From Caulobacter sp. 17J65-9 (GTDB taxonomy: Bacteria > Pseudomonadota > Alphaproteobacteria > Caulobacterales > Caulobacteraceae): a stretch of DNA of 43,694 nt. Shown piece after piece: positions 1 through 7,083 of this stretch (the stretch's first letter is position 1; every line of letters starts with the position of its first letter). The position numbers and the translations under genes are program-made. The notes beneath the pieces were generated by a model. The model worked only from the letters and a program-made list of their open reading frames with translations. It did no database searches and had not been told where the DNA came from. The stretch spans positions 1-43,694 of the forward strand of contig NZ_JAAIVC010000015.1 in NCBI RefSeq assembly GCF_010975005.1, in the 5' to 3' direction.

Positions 1-202
1 AGGCGGTGTCGGGCGCGCCCGCGCCGATGGTGCGGCCGTGGTGCGCGCCGCCGGACAGGGCGTCGGCGCCCATGGCGCCGGCCGGGCTGAAGGCCGGGTC
101 GCTCTCGATCCGGCGCGCCTCTTCCGACGGCTCGGGCGGCGGCGGCGGAACCATGGGTTCCTCCGGCTGGGTCGGCTCGTTCGGGTCCTTCGGATCGCTC
201 AT
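1..202 (-). CDS. Proline-rich hypothetical protein, N-terminal part only
   Basis: An open frame on the minus strand begins with ATG at 202 and runs off the left edge after about 67 codons, so only the N-terminus is visible. It starts MSDPKDPNEPTQPEEPMV, followed by a PPPPPE stretch and then a Gly/Ala/His-rich segment containing GAMGADALSGGAHHGRT. There is no signal peptide or membrane helix in the visible part. The composition suggests a disordered cytoplasmic N-terminal tail, but no family is recognised. The upstream ribosome-binding sequence is weak (GCAGG). Codon use with G/C at third positions supports coding. I cannot assign a function. Confidence 0.5.
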   Translation of the reverse strand, partial: MSDPKDPNEPTQPEEPMVPPPPPEPSEEARRIESDPAFSPAGAMGADALSGGAHHGRTIGAGAPDTA

Positions 203-266
203 ATTGGCCTGCGACTCGCTGATCGGCGTTCGGTCATGGTGCGACGTGCGTCCGCGCCGCGCAACG

Positions 267-737
267 TCAGCCGGCCGGGGCCGGCGTCGGCGCCGGCCCC
301 GGGGCGGCGGTCGCCGGACCGTTGCAGCGGCCAAGCGTGATCGGCACGTCCCACGGTCCGCCGGACACGATCATCTGGCCCGGCTCGCTCGGGTCGAGCA
401 GCAGCAAGACGTCGACCTGCGACGTCCGCCCCTCGGCCGAGCAGTCGCCGGTGAGGGTGTAGCCGCTCTCGGTCTTGGAGACCTTGCTCCAGGTGCAGGT
501 CGTCTCGCCGGCGGTGCGCACGCCCTGGGCCGTGAACATCCAGGCGCCCGTGGCGCACATGTCGGGCTTGGCCGCCCAGACGCCGACGAAGGACGGCGGC
601 TCGTCGAGGGGCTGGGCCGCCGCCGGCGGGACCGGCGGCTGGGCCTGTTCGTCGCGCGCGGGCCCCGGGGTCACCTCGCGGCCCTTGCAGGCCGCCGCCA
701 GCGGCAACAGGCACAGACAGAGCACGGCCAGACGCAT
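267..737 (-). CDS. Predicted lipoprotein, unknown function
   Basis: A 156-residue protein that opens with a lipoprotein signal: a short charged start, a hydrophobic run (LAVLCLCLLPLAAAC) and a lipobox ending at Cys17, so it should be acylated and anchored in a membrane. A Pro/Ala-rich linker (residues about 22-45) follows. The compact domain (about 48-138) has a GVWAAKPDMC start, two later cysteines, and beta-rich text ending in PWDVPITLGRC. This resembles the small secreted domains that begin 'G.W....C' in many alphaproteobacteria, but I do not recognise a named family. The tail is a Pro-Ala repeat. A good ribosome site (AGAAGGAG) lies 6 bases before the ATG. It follows folB on the same strand after a 67-base gap. 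Confidence 0.75.
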   Translation of the reverse strand: MRLAVLCLCLLPLAAACKGREVTPGPARDEQAQPPVPPAAAQPLDEPPSFVGVWAAKPDMCATGAWMFTAQGVRTAGETTCTWSKVSKTESGYTLTGDCSAEGRTSQVDVLLLLDPSEPGQMIVSGGPWDVPITLGRCNGPATAAPGPAPTPAPAG

Positions 738-804
738 CGCACGCTCCTTCTAGAGGTCAACGCGCCTTCGGCGCGCCGGTTCGCCCCGTCGCCTTCGCCC
801 CGCT

Positions 805-1197
805 TCAGGCGCGGGACAGCGCCACTTCGCAGCCGGCGGCTTCCGCGCCTGGGATGGCCTCGGGCTTTTCGACCCGCACGCGGACGGCGCGCACGCGCGG
901 GTCGTCCAGGCAGGCGCGCGCCAGCCGGTCGGCGTATTCCTCGACCAGGTCGACGTGGCCGGCGGCGGCCAGGGCGCGGGCCTGGGCGGCCACGGTCTCG
1001 TAGTTCACGGTGTCGGCGAAGCGGTCGACGCGCTGCTCGCCCAGCTCCAGCTCGACGTCGACGACCAGCGGCTGGGCGCGGCCCTTCTCGTGAGCGTAGA
1101 CGCCGATCTCGGCGTCCACCCGCAGGCGCTTGACGAACACCTTGAGCGGGCCGCGGCGCACGGCCTCGAGGCGCGTCGGCGTGGGGGCGAGGGTCAT
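805..1197 (-). CDS. folB: Dihydroneopterin aldolase
   Basis: FolB converts 7,8-dihydroneopterin to 6-hydroxymethyl-7,8-dihydropterin and glycolaldehyde in cytoplasmic folate synthesis. The 130-residue product has the usual family length. It shows the N-terminal signature EIGVYAHEKGRAQPL (Glu30 would be the family's conserved substrate Glu), NYETVA in the middle, the pterin-binding VEEYADRLA near residue 86, and VEKPEAIPGA with Lys111, the expected catalytic lysine. A longer frame opens at 1236, but ATG at 1197 was chosen because it lies 4 bases after the stop of the upstream reductase gene and gives the normal N-terminus. The close spacing implies co-transcription with the pteridine-reductase-like gene. 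Confidence 0.9.
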   Translation of the reverse strand: MTLAPTPTRLEAVRRGPLKVFVKRLRVDAEIGVYAHEKGRAQPLVVDVELELGEQRVDRFADTVNYETVAAQARALAAAGHVDLVEEYADRLARACLDDPRVRAVRVRVEKPEAIPGAEAAGCEVALSRA

Positions 1198-1201
1198 GAG
1201 C

Positions 1202-1945
1202 TCAGGGTTCCAGCACGTCGGGCGTGCGCCAGGCAAGGTGCTGGCCGCCGTCGACGGCGATCATCTGGCCGGTGACGGCGGGCGAGTCCACCAGGAACAG
1301 GACCGCCGCGGCGATCTCCTCGGGGCTCGCCCCACGCTCCAGCAGGGTGCCGCCGGCCTCGGCGGCGAAGTCGTCGGGGCTCTGCCAGATCGAGGCCAGG
1401 GTCGGGCCCGGCCCCACCGCGTTGACGCGGATCTTCGGGGCCAGCGCCTGGGCCAGCGTGCGGGTGGCGAACCACAGGCCGGCCTTGGACAGCGAATAGG
1501 AGAAGAACTGCGGGTTGGGCTTCCACACCCGCTGATCGACGATGTTGACGATCGAGGCCCCGTCGGGAGCCTGGCGGGCGAAGCTCTGGGCCAGCACCAG
1601 CGGCGCGCGCAGGTTGGTCTCCATGTGCGCGTCCCAGCCGTCGCGCGTCATGGTCAGCGCCCGGTCGTCCCGGAAGGTCGAGGCGTTGTTGACCAGCACG
1701 CTGACCGGGCCGAGCGCCGAGGCGGCCTTGGCGACCACCCGCTCGACTTCGGCTTCCTTGGTCAGGTCGGCCTTCACCAGGGCCGCGGCGCGCCCCTTGG
1801 CGGCGATCTCGTCGGCCAGGGCCTGCGCCTCGGCTTCCGAGCGGCCGTAGTGGACGGCCACGTCGAAGCCCGCGTCGGCGAGCTTCAGCGCGACGGCGCG
1901 GCCGATCCGCTTCGCCGCGCCGGTGACGAGGGCCGTTCCGCGCAC
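1202..1945 (-). CDS. FolM/PTR1-like short-chain dehydrogenase (pteridine reductase type)
   Basis: A 247-residue short-chain dehydrogenase. The cofactor loop is TGAAKRIG (8-15), that is TGxxxRxG, the variant typical of pteridine reductases (PTR1, FolM) rather than the common TGxxxGxG. NNAS (86-89) and YSLSK (Tyr150, Lys154) are present. The position that is usually the catalytic Ser is Asp137 (NIVDQ), and the spacing Asp-13-Tyr-4-Lys equals that of PTR1, where Asp/Tyr/Lys are catalytic. The C-terminus GQMIAVDGGQHLAW is typical of the superfamily. Lying directly upstream of folB, it probably reduces dihydrofolate or dihydropterins with NADPH. Translation starts at GTG 1945, 5 bases after the stop of the 26-codon membrane peptide. 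Confidence 0.85.
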   Translation of the reverse strand: MRGTALVTGAAKRIGRAVALKLADAGFDVAVHYGRSEAEAQALADEIAAKGRAAALVKADLTKEAEVERVVAKAASALGPVSVLVNNASTFRDDRALTMTRDGWDAHMETNLRAPLVLAQSFARQAPDGASIVNIVDQRVWKPNPQFFSYSLSKAGLWFATRTLAQALAPKIRVNAVGPGPTLASIWQSPDDFAAEAGGTLLERGASPEEIAAAVLFLVDSPAVTGQMIAVDGGQHLAWRTPDVLEP

Positions 1946-1950
1946 GGCGA

Positions 1951-2031
1951 TCAGTCGAGGCGGCCGAACTCGTAGAGGTTCAGCGCGGCCAGGGCGACGA
2001 TGAAGACGGCGATGGTGGCGATGGCGATCAT
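1951..2031 (-). CDS. 26-residue single-helix membrane peptide
   Basis: A very short frame on the minus strand: ATG at 2031, TGA at 1951-1953, 26 residues. Nearly the whole peptide is one hydrophobic helix (IAIATIAVFIVALAALNLY) followed by a polar tail ending GRLD. A GGAG motif lies about 9 bases before the ATG. The frame stops 5 bases before the GTG of the FolM-like reductase, so it would be the first gene of the small pterin operon, or a translated leader peptide. No known family is recognised. The evidence is the ribosome site, the clean helix and the spacing. It could still be fortuitous. Confidence 0.45.
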   Translation of the reverse strand: MIAIATIAVFIVALAALNLYEFGRLD

Positions 2032-2155
2032 CGGACGAGACTCCGGAACAGGTCGCGCCGGGCTTAGCGGGCGGCGACGGTTACGGCAAGCGGCGCGACG
2101 CATGCGGGCGCGGCGTATATGCTGGCCGCACCTATCCGTTCCTGAGGAATGCGCC

Positions 2156-2632
2156 TTGGCCGGCACCTGGCGACGGTCCGTCGAACCGTTCACCCGTCCC
2201 CTGTTCTTCGCCGTCTCGCGCGCCACGCGCGGCATGACGCTGGGCGTGCGCGGGCTGGTCACCAACGCCGACGGCCACGTCCTGCTGATCGAGCACACCT
2301 ACCTGCACGGCTGGTGGCTGCCCGGCGGCGGCGTCGACCGCGGCGAGACGGCCGAGCAGGCGGTGATCCGCGAGCTGCGCGAGGAGGCGGGCGTTGCGGT
2401 GCAGGGCCGCCCGCGCCTGCTGTCGGTCCACTCCAACGAGCGGTTCTTCAAGGGCGACCACGTGCTGGTCTTCCGGGTGACCGACTGGACGCCGACCGAA
2501 GCCACCTCGCACGGCGAGATCGCCGACGTGCGCTTCTTCCCGCCCGACGCCCTGCCCGAGACCACCAACCCGGCCAGCCGACGGCGCATCGCCGAGGCCC
2601 TGTTCGGCGCCGAGCCCGACACCGCCTGGTGA
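2156..2632 (+). CDS. NUDIX hydrolase
   Basis: A 158-residue NUDIX protein that should hydrolyse a nucleoside diphosphate linked to another group, using Mg or Mn held by the Nudix box. The box is complete at about residues 58-80: GGGVDRGETAEQAVIRELRE then EAGV, matching Gx5Ex7REUxEExGU. The frame is open upstream to 2000, but that extension would cross the promoter region of the divergent pterin operon and is Arg-rich. I chose TTG at 2156 because AGGA lies 7 bases before it and the protein then starts just before the conserved beta strand. The substrate cannot be told from sequence. It converges with the membrane-protein gene that ends at 2636, only 3 bases away. Confidence 0.85.
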   Translation: MAGTWRRSVEPFTRPLFFAVSRATRGMTLGVRGLVTNADGHVLLIEHTYLHGWWLPGGGVDRGETAEQAVIRELREEAGVAVQGRPRLLSVHSNERFFKGDHVLVFRVTDWTPTEATSHGEIADVRFFPPDALPETTNPASRRRIAEALFGAEPDTAW

Positions 2633-2635
2633 GGC

Positions 2636-2899
2636 TCAGCCGCTGCGGCGCAGGCCGCGGCCGAAAATGAACAGGCCCAGGCCGACGATGATCGGCAAGG
2701 CGCCGAACAGCAGCGGGATGAGGATCGCCTCGCCCATGCCGCCCATGCCGGACGATCCTGGCCGCTTCAGCTCGTCGCCGACCAGCATGACCAGGAAGCC
2801 GGCCGTGCAGAGCCCCGAAAGGGTGAAGACCAACACGCCGACGACCATGACCAGGCCGCCGAAGAACGTTCCGACCGAACGCTTTTTCTGACCGCTCAC
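2636..2899 (-). CDS. Small two-helix membrane protein, last gene of the radical SAM operon
   Basis: An 87-residue protein with a basic N-terminus (SGQKKRS), a long hydrophobic segment at about 10-41, a short polar Gly/Met-rich loop (GSSGMGGMGE), a second hydrophobic segment at about 58-80 and a basic tail (RGLRRSG). It should be an inner-membrane protein with both ends in the cytoplasm. The start is GTG at 2899, overlapping the radical SAM stop by 4 bases (GTGA), so it is translationally coupled. A longer frame in the same phase runs to 3502 but overlaps the radical SAM gene and is a shadow. No family is recognised. Its position suggests a membrane partner of the radical SAM and Lgt-like proteins. 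Confidence 0.75.
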   Translation of the reverse strand: MSGQKKRSVGTFFGGLVMVVGVLVFTLSGLCTAGFLVMLVGDELKRPGSSGMGGMGEAILIPLLFGALPIIVGLGLFIFGRGLRRSG

Positions 2900-4326
2900 G
2901 CCGCTCCTCCCCGTCCGCGCGCCAGGGCCGCGGCGCCCGGCGCGCCCGGCCGATAGAAGGTGTTGTAGGTGTCGAACGGGATGATCCGGCCGTCCGGCTC
3001 CACGAAGTGCACGCAGGACCGCTTCACCGTGCCGAGGTCGAAGTTGAAGCGGTCGAGGAACTGGGACACGACCACGCGGAAGGTGTCGGCGTAGCCGATC
3101 TGCTCTGGCACGGCCGCTTCCGGCAGGCAGCACAGCAGGGCGGCCAGCTTCTCCGAGGTGTCGGTCTGGGCCGTGGACAGCGACATCAGGTCGAACACCC
3201 GCCGCTGCAGCTCCGGATAGCTCTCGAAGGTGACGGTGTTCGGGGCGGCGGCGACCAGCAGTTCGCGTGGCAAGAGCGAGGTGACCGGCACCACCTTCTC
3301 GCCGTCGCGCAGGCCGTAGCCGATGCAGATCTGGTCCGGATTGCACGGCAGCGGGATCAGGTCTTCCAGCGCGAACACGCCCGCCTCGGCGATGCGCCGG
3401 CGCACTTCCGACAGGACGATGCGGTGGCGCTTGGGATCGAAGCCGTCGTTGCGGCCGGCGTCCTGGATCGGCTGGAAGGTCACGCCCCTCACGCAGCGCC
3501 ACTTCAGGGCGAAGCGGACGATGTCGGCGATCTCGTCGTCGTTGACCCCGCGCTTGAGGGTGACCACCAGGGTGGTCGACAGGCCCACGCGCTCCAGCGC
3601 CTCAAGCGCCTGGACGCGGATCGCGCTCAGGTCGGCCCCGCGCAGGTCCATCAGGGCCTCGCGCTTCAGCGAGTCGAACTGGAGATAGACCTCGAAGCGC
3701 GGCGCGAACTCGGCCAGCCGCTCGGCGAAGCCCGGCTCGCGGGCGATGCGCAGGCCGTTGGTGTTGATCATCAGATGGCGGATCGGCCGGCGCCGCGCCG
3801 CCGCCAGGATCTCGAAGAACTGCGGGTGGATGGTCGGCTCACCGCCGGAGATCTGCACCAGGTCCGGCTCGCCTTCGGAGTCGACCAGCACGTCGAACAT
3901 GGCCTCGATCTCGGCCAGCGGACGGTGGCCCTCGCGCTTGACCGAGGAGTCGGCGAAGCAGACCGGGCAGCTGAGGTTGCAGGCCTCGTTGACCTCCACG
4001 ATGGCCAGGCACGAGTGCTGCTCGTGGTCCGGGCACAGGCCGCAGTCGTAGGGGCAGCCGTGGTCGGTGCGGGTCTGGGCGGTCAGCGGCCGATCGCCGG
4101 GCTTCAGCCAGTCCTTCTGGGACTTCCAATAGTCGACGTCGTCGCAGACCAGGGTCTTCTGCACCCCGTGGTCCCGGCAGCGCTTGAGGAAGAAGACGTC
4201 GCGATCTTCGACCACGATCTTGGTCGGGGCCAGGCCCAGGCAGGTCTCACACAGGCTCGTGGTCTGGCCGAAGAACAGGTAGGGCGCGACCTTGCGCGTC
4301 GCGTTCTCGCCGGAGCTCCCGTCCAT
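2896..4326 (-). CDS. Radical SAM protein, COG1964 / Tes (MJ0619)-like
   Basis: A 476-residue radical SAM enzyme. Seen: an N-terminal metal-binding part with Cys26-x2-Cys29 and Cys50-x2-His53; a further cluster CPYDCGLCPDHEQHSC at 91-106; the radical SAM motif CNLSCPVC (Cys116, 120, 123); GGEP at 161-164; more cysteines in the second half; and a C-terminal signature CVHFVEPDGRIIPFDTYN. This layout is that of the COG1964 family, whose archaeal member MJ0619 is the tetraether lipid synthase Tes, joining lipid chains by C-C coupling (earlier reported as a pterin methylase). The bacterial substrate is not known. The start overlaps the Lgt-like gene by 80 bases, and a GTGA overlap couples it to the next gene. 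A lipid substrate is an inference from family plus neighbours. Confidence 0.85.
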   Translation of the reverse strand: MDGSSGENATRKVAPYLFFGQTTSLCETCLGLAPTKIVVEDRDVFFLKRCRDHGVQKTLVCDDVDYWKSQKDWLKPGDRPLTAQTRTDHGCPYDCGLCPDHEQHSCLAIVEVNEACNLSCPVCFADSSVKREGHRPLAEIEAMFDVLVDSEGEPDLVQISGGEPTIHPQFFEILAAARRRPIRHLMINTNGLRIAREPGFAERLAEFAPRFEVYLQFDSLKREALMDLRGADLSAIRVQALEALERVGLSTTLVVTLKRGVNDDEIADIVRFALKWRCVRGVTFQPIQDAGRNDGFDPKRHRIVLSEVRRRIAEAGVFALEDLIPLPCNPDQICIGYGLRDGEKVVPVTSLLPRELLVAAAPNTVTFESYPELQRRVFDLMSLSTAQTDTSEKLAALLCCLPEAAVPEQIGYADTFRVVVSQFLDRFNFDLGTVKRSCVHFVEPDGRIIPFDTYNTFYRPGAPGAAALARGRGGAA

Positions 4327-5017
4327 AGAACACGCCCCCGTAGACGATCAGCCCCAGGCTGAGCAGGTGGAACAGATTGAACGGTCCGGCCACGCTTGGA
4401 TAGGGCTTGAGGAACTCCCAGGCGAACCGCTGCAGGCCGTACCAGGCGCACAGGACGTAGAAGCCCCGCTTCAGGGCCCACGGCGCGCGGGCGTTCAGGC
4501 CCGCCAGATAGACGGCCAGGAACAGGGCCATGGCCAGGGCTTCGTAGACCTGCACGGGATGGCGCCCGACGCCGTCGCCGAGGTCCACCGCCCAGGGCAG
4601 GGCCGTCGGCGTCCCGTAGGTCCGGTCGGCGAGCCCCGAGAACAGGCAGCCCATCCGGCCGATCACGACGCCCAGCGCGAACGAGCCCACGAACACCACG
4701 CCGGTCGAGCCGCGGATGCCCCGCATGAGCTTGTACAGCTCGACCGCCGCGATCGCGCCGACCAGGCCGCCCGCCACGCTGTGCGACAGCATGGGCGAGG
4801 CGGTGCGCAGGGTGTTCAACGACCCGGCCAGCCAGGCTCCCGTCACGGCGCCCAGCGCCAGGGCGGCGAACCAGCCGGAGCCGACCTGCATCGCCGTGCG
4901 CTCGACCGCCGCGCGCAGCCGCCAGCGGTAGAGCACCGCGCCCAGGGCCGCGCCCGCCAGCCAGGCCGTCAGGTCGAAGGCGACGTGCGCGAGCGGATGG
5001 GTCGGGACGGCGATCAT
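4247..5017 (-). CDS. Lgt-like integral membrane protein (divergent prolipoprotein diacylglyceryl transferase family)
   Basis: A 256-residue protein with about seven hydrophobic segments. It keeps the outline of Lgt, which moves diacylglycerol from phosphatidylglycerol to prelipoproteins: HSVAGGL (His79, Gly83-84), GRMGCLFSG (Arg121), a TYGTPTALPWAVDLG stretch, RHPVQVYEAL (152-161) and YGLQRFAWEF (Arg196). In true Lgt the signature is GRxGN; here the Asn is Cys124 and the region is rearranged, so it is a divergent paralogue and a standard lgt is expected elsewhere. ATG at 5017 overlaps the protease stop as ATGA. The gene ends inside the radical SAM gene. It may supply or recognise a glycerolipid for that enzyme, which is inferred from position. 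Confidence 0.8.
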   Translation of the reverse strand: MIAVPTHPLAHVAFDLTAWLAGAALGAVLYRWRLRAAVERTAMQVGSGWFAALALGAVTGAWLAGSLNTLRTASPMLSHSVAGGLVGAIAAVELYKLMRGIRGSTGVVFVGSFALGVVIGRMGCLFSGLADRTYGTPTALPWAVDLGDGVGRHPVQVYEALAMALFLAVYLAGLNARAPWALKRGFYVLCAWYGLQRFAWEFLKPYPSVAGPFNLFHLLSLGLIVYGGVFYGRELRRERDAQGRALPVLRPDHEPV

Positions 5018-6483
5018 CGCGCTGTCTGAGCCACCCAAGCCTCCAGCGCGGCGGTGTCGGCGATGTCGCCCCCGAACGCCTTCTCCGGAATGAAAGGTCC
5101 GATCTGGCGCGGCGCGCCCAGGGCGACCTTCTGCAGGGTCGAGAACCAGCCCAGCCCGGACGGCAGGGGCGCCTCACGCACCTCCATGTAGCGGGTCGCC
5201 GCGTCGGTCGCCTCGCCCAGGTGCAGCGCGCCCAGACGCCGGAAGTCGCGGGTGACCAGCAGGCACGAGCTGAAGCAGGCGTTGTCGGTGAGCACCACCA
5301 GCCGGCCCTTCAGCAGCGAGCCCTTGCCGCTGGCCGGCTTCGGCTCGGGCCGGTCCACGCCGGGACAGGCTCGGACCGGCTCGTCGAACGGACGCCCCTG
5401 CTCGATCGCCGCTGCGATCTCGCGTTCCAGCGCCTCGTAGTAAGCCACCGTGTCCGGCCCCCGCGAGGGAGCCTGGTGCAGGCGGAAGTCGCGGACGGCC
5501 TCCAGATTGCCGGACGTGGCGCGCCACAGGGCCGGGCAGTCGCCGGCCTCGGCCTTGAGGTTGCGGGCGACATAGGCCTCCCCGGTCAGGGCGCTCGCCA
5601 GCTCCACGCCGAAGGCGGACGAGCCGCCGCCGTTGCCGCGCAGGTCCAGCACGACGATCGGCGCGGTCCGGATCTCCGCGGCCTTGGCGGCCACCTCGTC
5701 GATCACCGGCCGGGCGCGGTCGTCCAGCGACTGCAGCGAAATCCACCAGCCGCCCTCGAAGCGCCGCACGCCGAAGCCGGCCTCGCCGGCGCTGACCGCC
5801 TTGCTAAGCTGCGGCTGAAGCACGGCGCCGGTCGCCGCCCGCCACTCGAGCCCGACCGTCTGGGTGCGCCCCTCCTGTTCGAACTCGCAGGCCGCGGGCC
5901 GCTTCAGGAACGGGTTGCCGTCGTCGAGCAGCAGCCAGGGCGCGTTCTGGATGCGCTGCGCCTCGATCGACCACACGGCGCGGAAGCCGCCGACGCGTTC
6001 CTTCGCCAGCGCGTCGGCGTCGCGGCCGTCGCAGCCGACCAGCCGCGCCCCCTCGAGCGAGGCGGCCTTCTCGGGCCGCGCGTCGACCGCCACCCGCCAG
6101 GCGCCGCCGCGACGGGCGACGACGATCCCGGTCCAGGCGTAGCTGGCCGGACGCAGGCTCTGGCGCGCCCAGATATGCTTGTCGCCCAGGTCGGTGGCGA
6201 AGCCGTTCATCACCGCCGCGTAGCCCGTGTAGCCCTGCACCTCCGCGGCCCGCGCCAGCGCAGTCTCGCGGGCGTGGGCGAGACCGGTCTGGAACGCCTC
6301 GTCGCCGAGTTCAGGCGCGGCGCCAGGGTGGTTGTCGCGGATCAGCCGAAAGGCGGCGTCGAGGTCGATTTCGGTCAGGGCGCGCCAGTGCGCGGCGGCG
6401 GCGTCCGACGGCGTCTGCGCCGCGGCCGTACCGGCCAGCGCCAGACCGAAAAGCAGGCCCGCGGCCGCGCCCCTGACCGACAT
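5014..6483 (-). CDS. Secreted S41-type serine peptidase-like protein
   Basis: A 489-residue exported protein. It has a cleavable signal peptide (residues 1-22, ending TAAAQ). The C-terminal half is an S41 (tail-specific or C-terminal-processing) peptidase fold: VVLDLRGNGGGSSAFG (277-292) followed by VVLTDNACFSSCLL (396-409), where Ser405 or Ser406 sits at the nucleophile position, and then LGEATDAATRYME. No clear PDZ domain is seen. The middle part (about 110-250) probably forms the family's substrate domain. It is the first gene of the operon with the Lgt-like and radical SAM genes (4-base ATGA overlap) and should act in the periplasm. A promoter-like element lies at 6511-6539 and a GGGGGA ribosome site before the ATG. 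Confidence 0.85.
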   Translation of the reverse strand: MSVRGAAAGLLFGLALAGTAAAQTPSDAAAAHWRALTEIDLDAAFRLIRDNHPGAAPELGDEAFQTGLAHARETALARAAEVQGYTGYAAVMNGFATDLGDKHIWARQSLRPASYAWTGIVVARRGGAWRVAVDARPEKAASLEGARLVGCDGRDADALAKERVGGFRAVWSIEAQRIQNAPWLLLDDGNPFLKRPAACEFEQEGRTQTVGLEWRAATGAVLQPQLSKAVSAGEAGFGVRRFEGGWWISLQSLDDRARPVIDEVAAKAAEIRTAPIVVLDLRGNGGGSSAFGVELASALTGEAYVARNLKAEAGDCPALWRATSGNLEAVRDFRLHQAPSRGPDTVAYYEALEREIAAAIEQGRPFDEPVRACPGVDRPEPKPASGKGSLLKGRLVVLTDNACFSSCLLVTRDFRRLGALHLGEATDAATRYMEVREAPLPSGLGWFSTLQKVALGAPRQIGPFIPEKAFGGDIADTAALEAWVAQTAR

Positions 6484-6510
6484 GTTCGCAATCCCCCGTT
6501 CTCCGAACCG

Positions 6511-6539
6511 GATTTAGAGCTCGACCGGAACGGTGTCAC
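6511..6539 (-). promoter_or_regulatory. Caulobacter-type housekeeping promoter for the S41/Lgt-like/radical SAM operon
   Basis: Reading the minus strand, GTGACAC (6539-6533), 14 bases, then TCTAAATC (6518-6511). This fits the published Caulobacter sigma-73 pattern TTGACGS-N10-14-GCTANAWC: 5 of 7 in the first box, and CTAAATC matches CTANAWC exactly. Transcription would begin near 6505, giving a leader of about 20 bases with the GGGGGA ribosome site. It was found by eye and not tested against background. Confidence 0.5.
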
Positions 6540-6602
6540 GCCCGTAGGACCGGCGTGCGTCGCAGATTGGTCGACGCGAACCGTCGCCGTCGGGAGCCGC
6601 CC

Positions 6603-7049
6603 GTGAACCAGGTCCTTTCCGCCATCCTCGTCATGCTGGTCGGCGGCGCCCTGCTGGCCCTGCAGGCCCCGACCAACGCCATGCTGGGCCGGGCGGTCGG
6701 CTCGCCGGTCAACGCCGCCTTCGTGTCCTTCCTGGTCGGCACGGCGGTGCTGATCGTGGTGACGCTCTCGCTGCGGGTGAAGCCGGACGTCGAGGCGGTG
6801 AAGGCCCTGCCCTGGTACGCCTGGCTGGGCGGAGCCTACGGCGCCTTCCTGGTGGCCGCGACCACCTTCGCCGCGCCGCGCATCGGCGTGGCCTCGGCCC
6901 TGACCCTGGCGATCTCCAGCCAGCTGGTCGTGGCCCTGGTGCTGGACCAGTTCGGCGCCTTCGGCCTGGCCAGGCTGGCGGTCACGCCGGCCAAGGTGGC
7001 CGGCGTCGTGCTCGTGGCCATCGGCGTGGTGCTGGTTCGTCGCGGGTGA
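6603..7049 (+). CDS. YdcZ-type (DUF606) DMT-superfamily membrane protein
   Basis: A 148-residue integral membrane protein with about five hydrophobic helices. The opening [20 protein letters not shown] and the middle [20 protein letters not shown] match the DUF606 / YdcZ family, half-size relatives of drug/metabolite transporters that usually work as pairs or homodimers. The end ([18 protein letters not shown]) is the normal last helix. The frame opens at 6555, but that extension is Arg-rich. GTG at 6603 follows GGGAG and gives a normal first helix. The substrate is unknown. It is divergent from the S41 operon and ends 34 bases before uvrC. Confidence 0.8.
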   Translation: MNQVLSAILVMLVGGALLALQAPTNAMLGRAVGSPVNAAFVSFLVGTAVLIVVTLSLRVKPDVEAVKALPWYAWLGGAYGAFLVAATTFAAPRIGVASALTLAISSQLVVALVLDQFGAFGLARLAVTPAKVAGVVLVAIGVVLVRRG

Positions 7050-7083
7050 TCCGGCGCGGCCGCGGGCCTATATGATCCCGCTG

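Noticed and set aside
761-775. A 6-base-pair hairpin CGCGCC-TTC-GGCGCG between folB and the lipoprotein gene
   Set aside because: It is short, has no T-run, and lies in a GC-rich tract where such stems are common.
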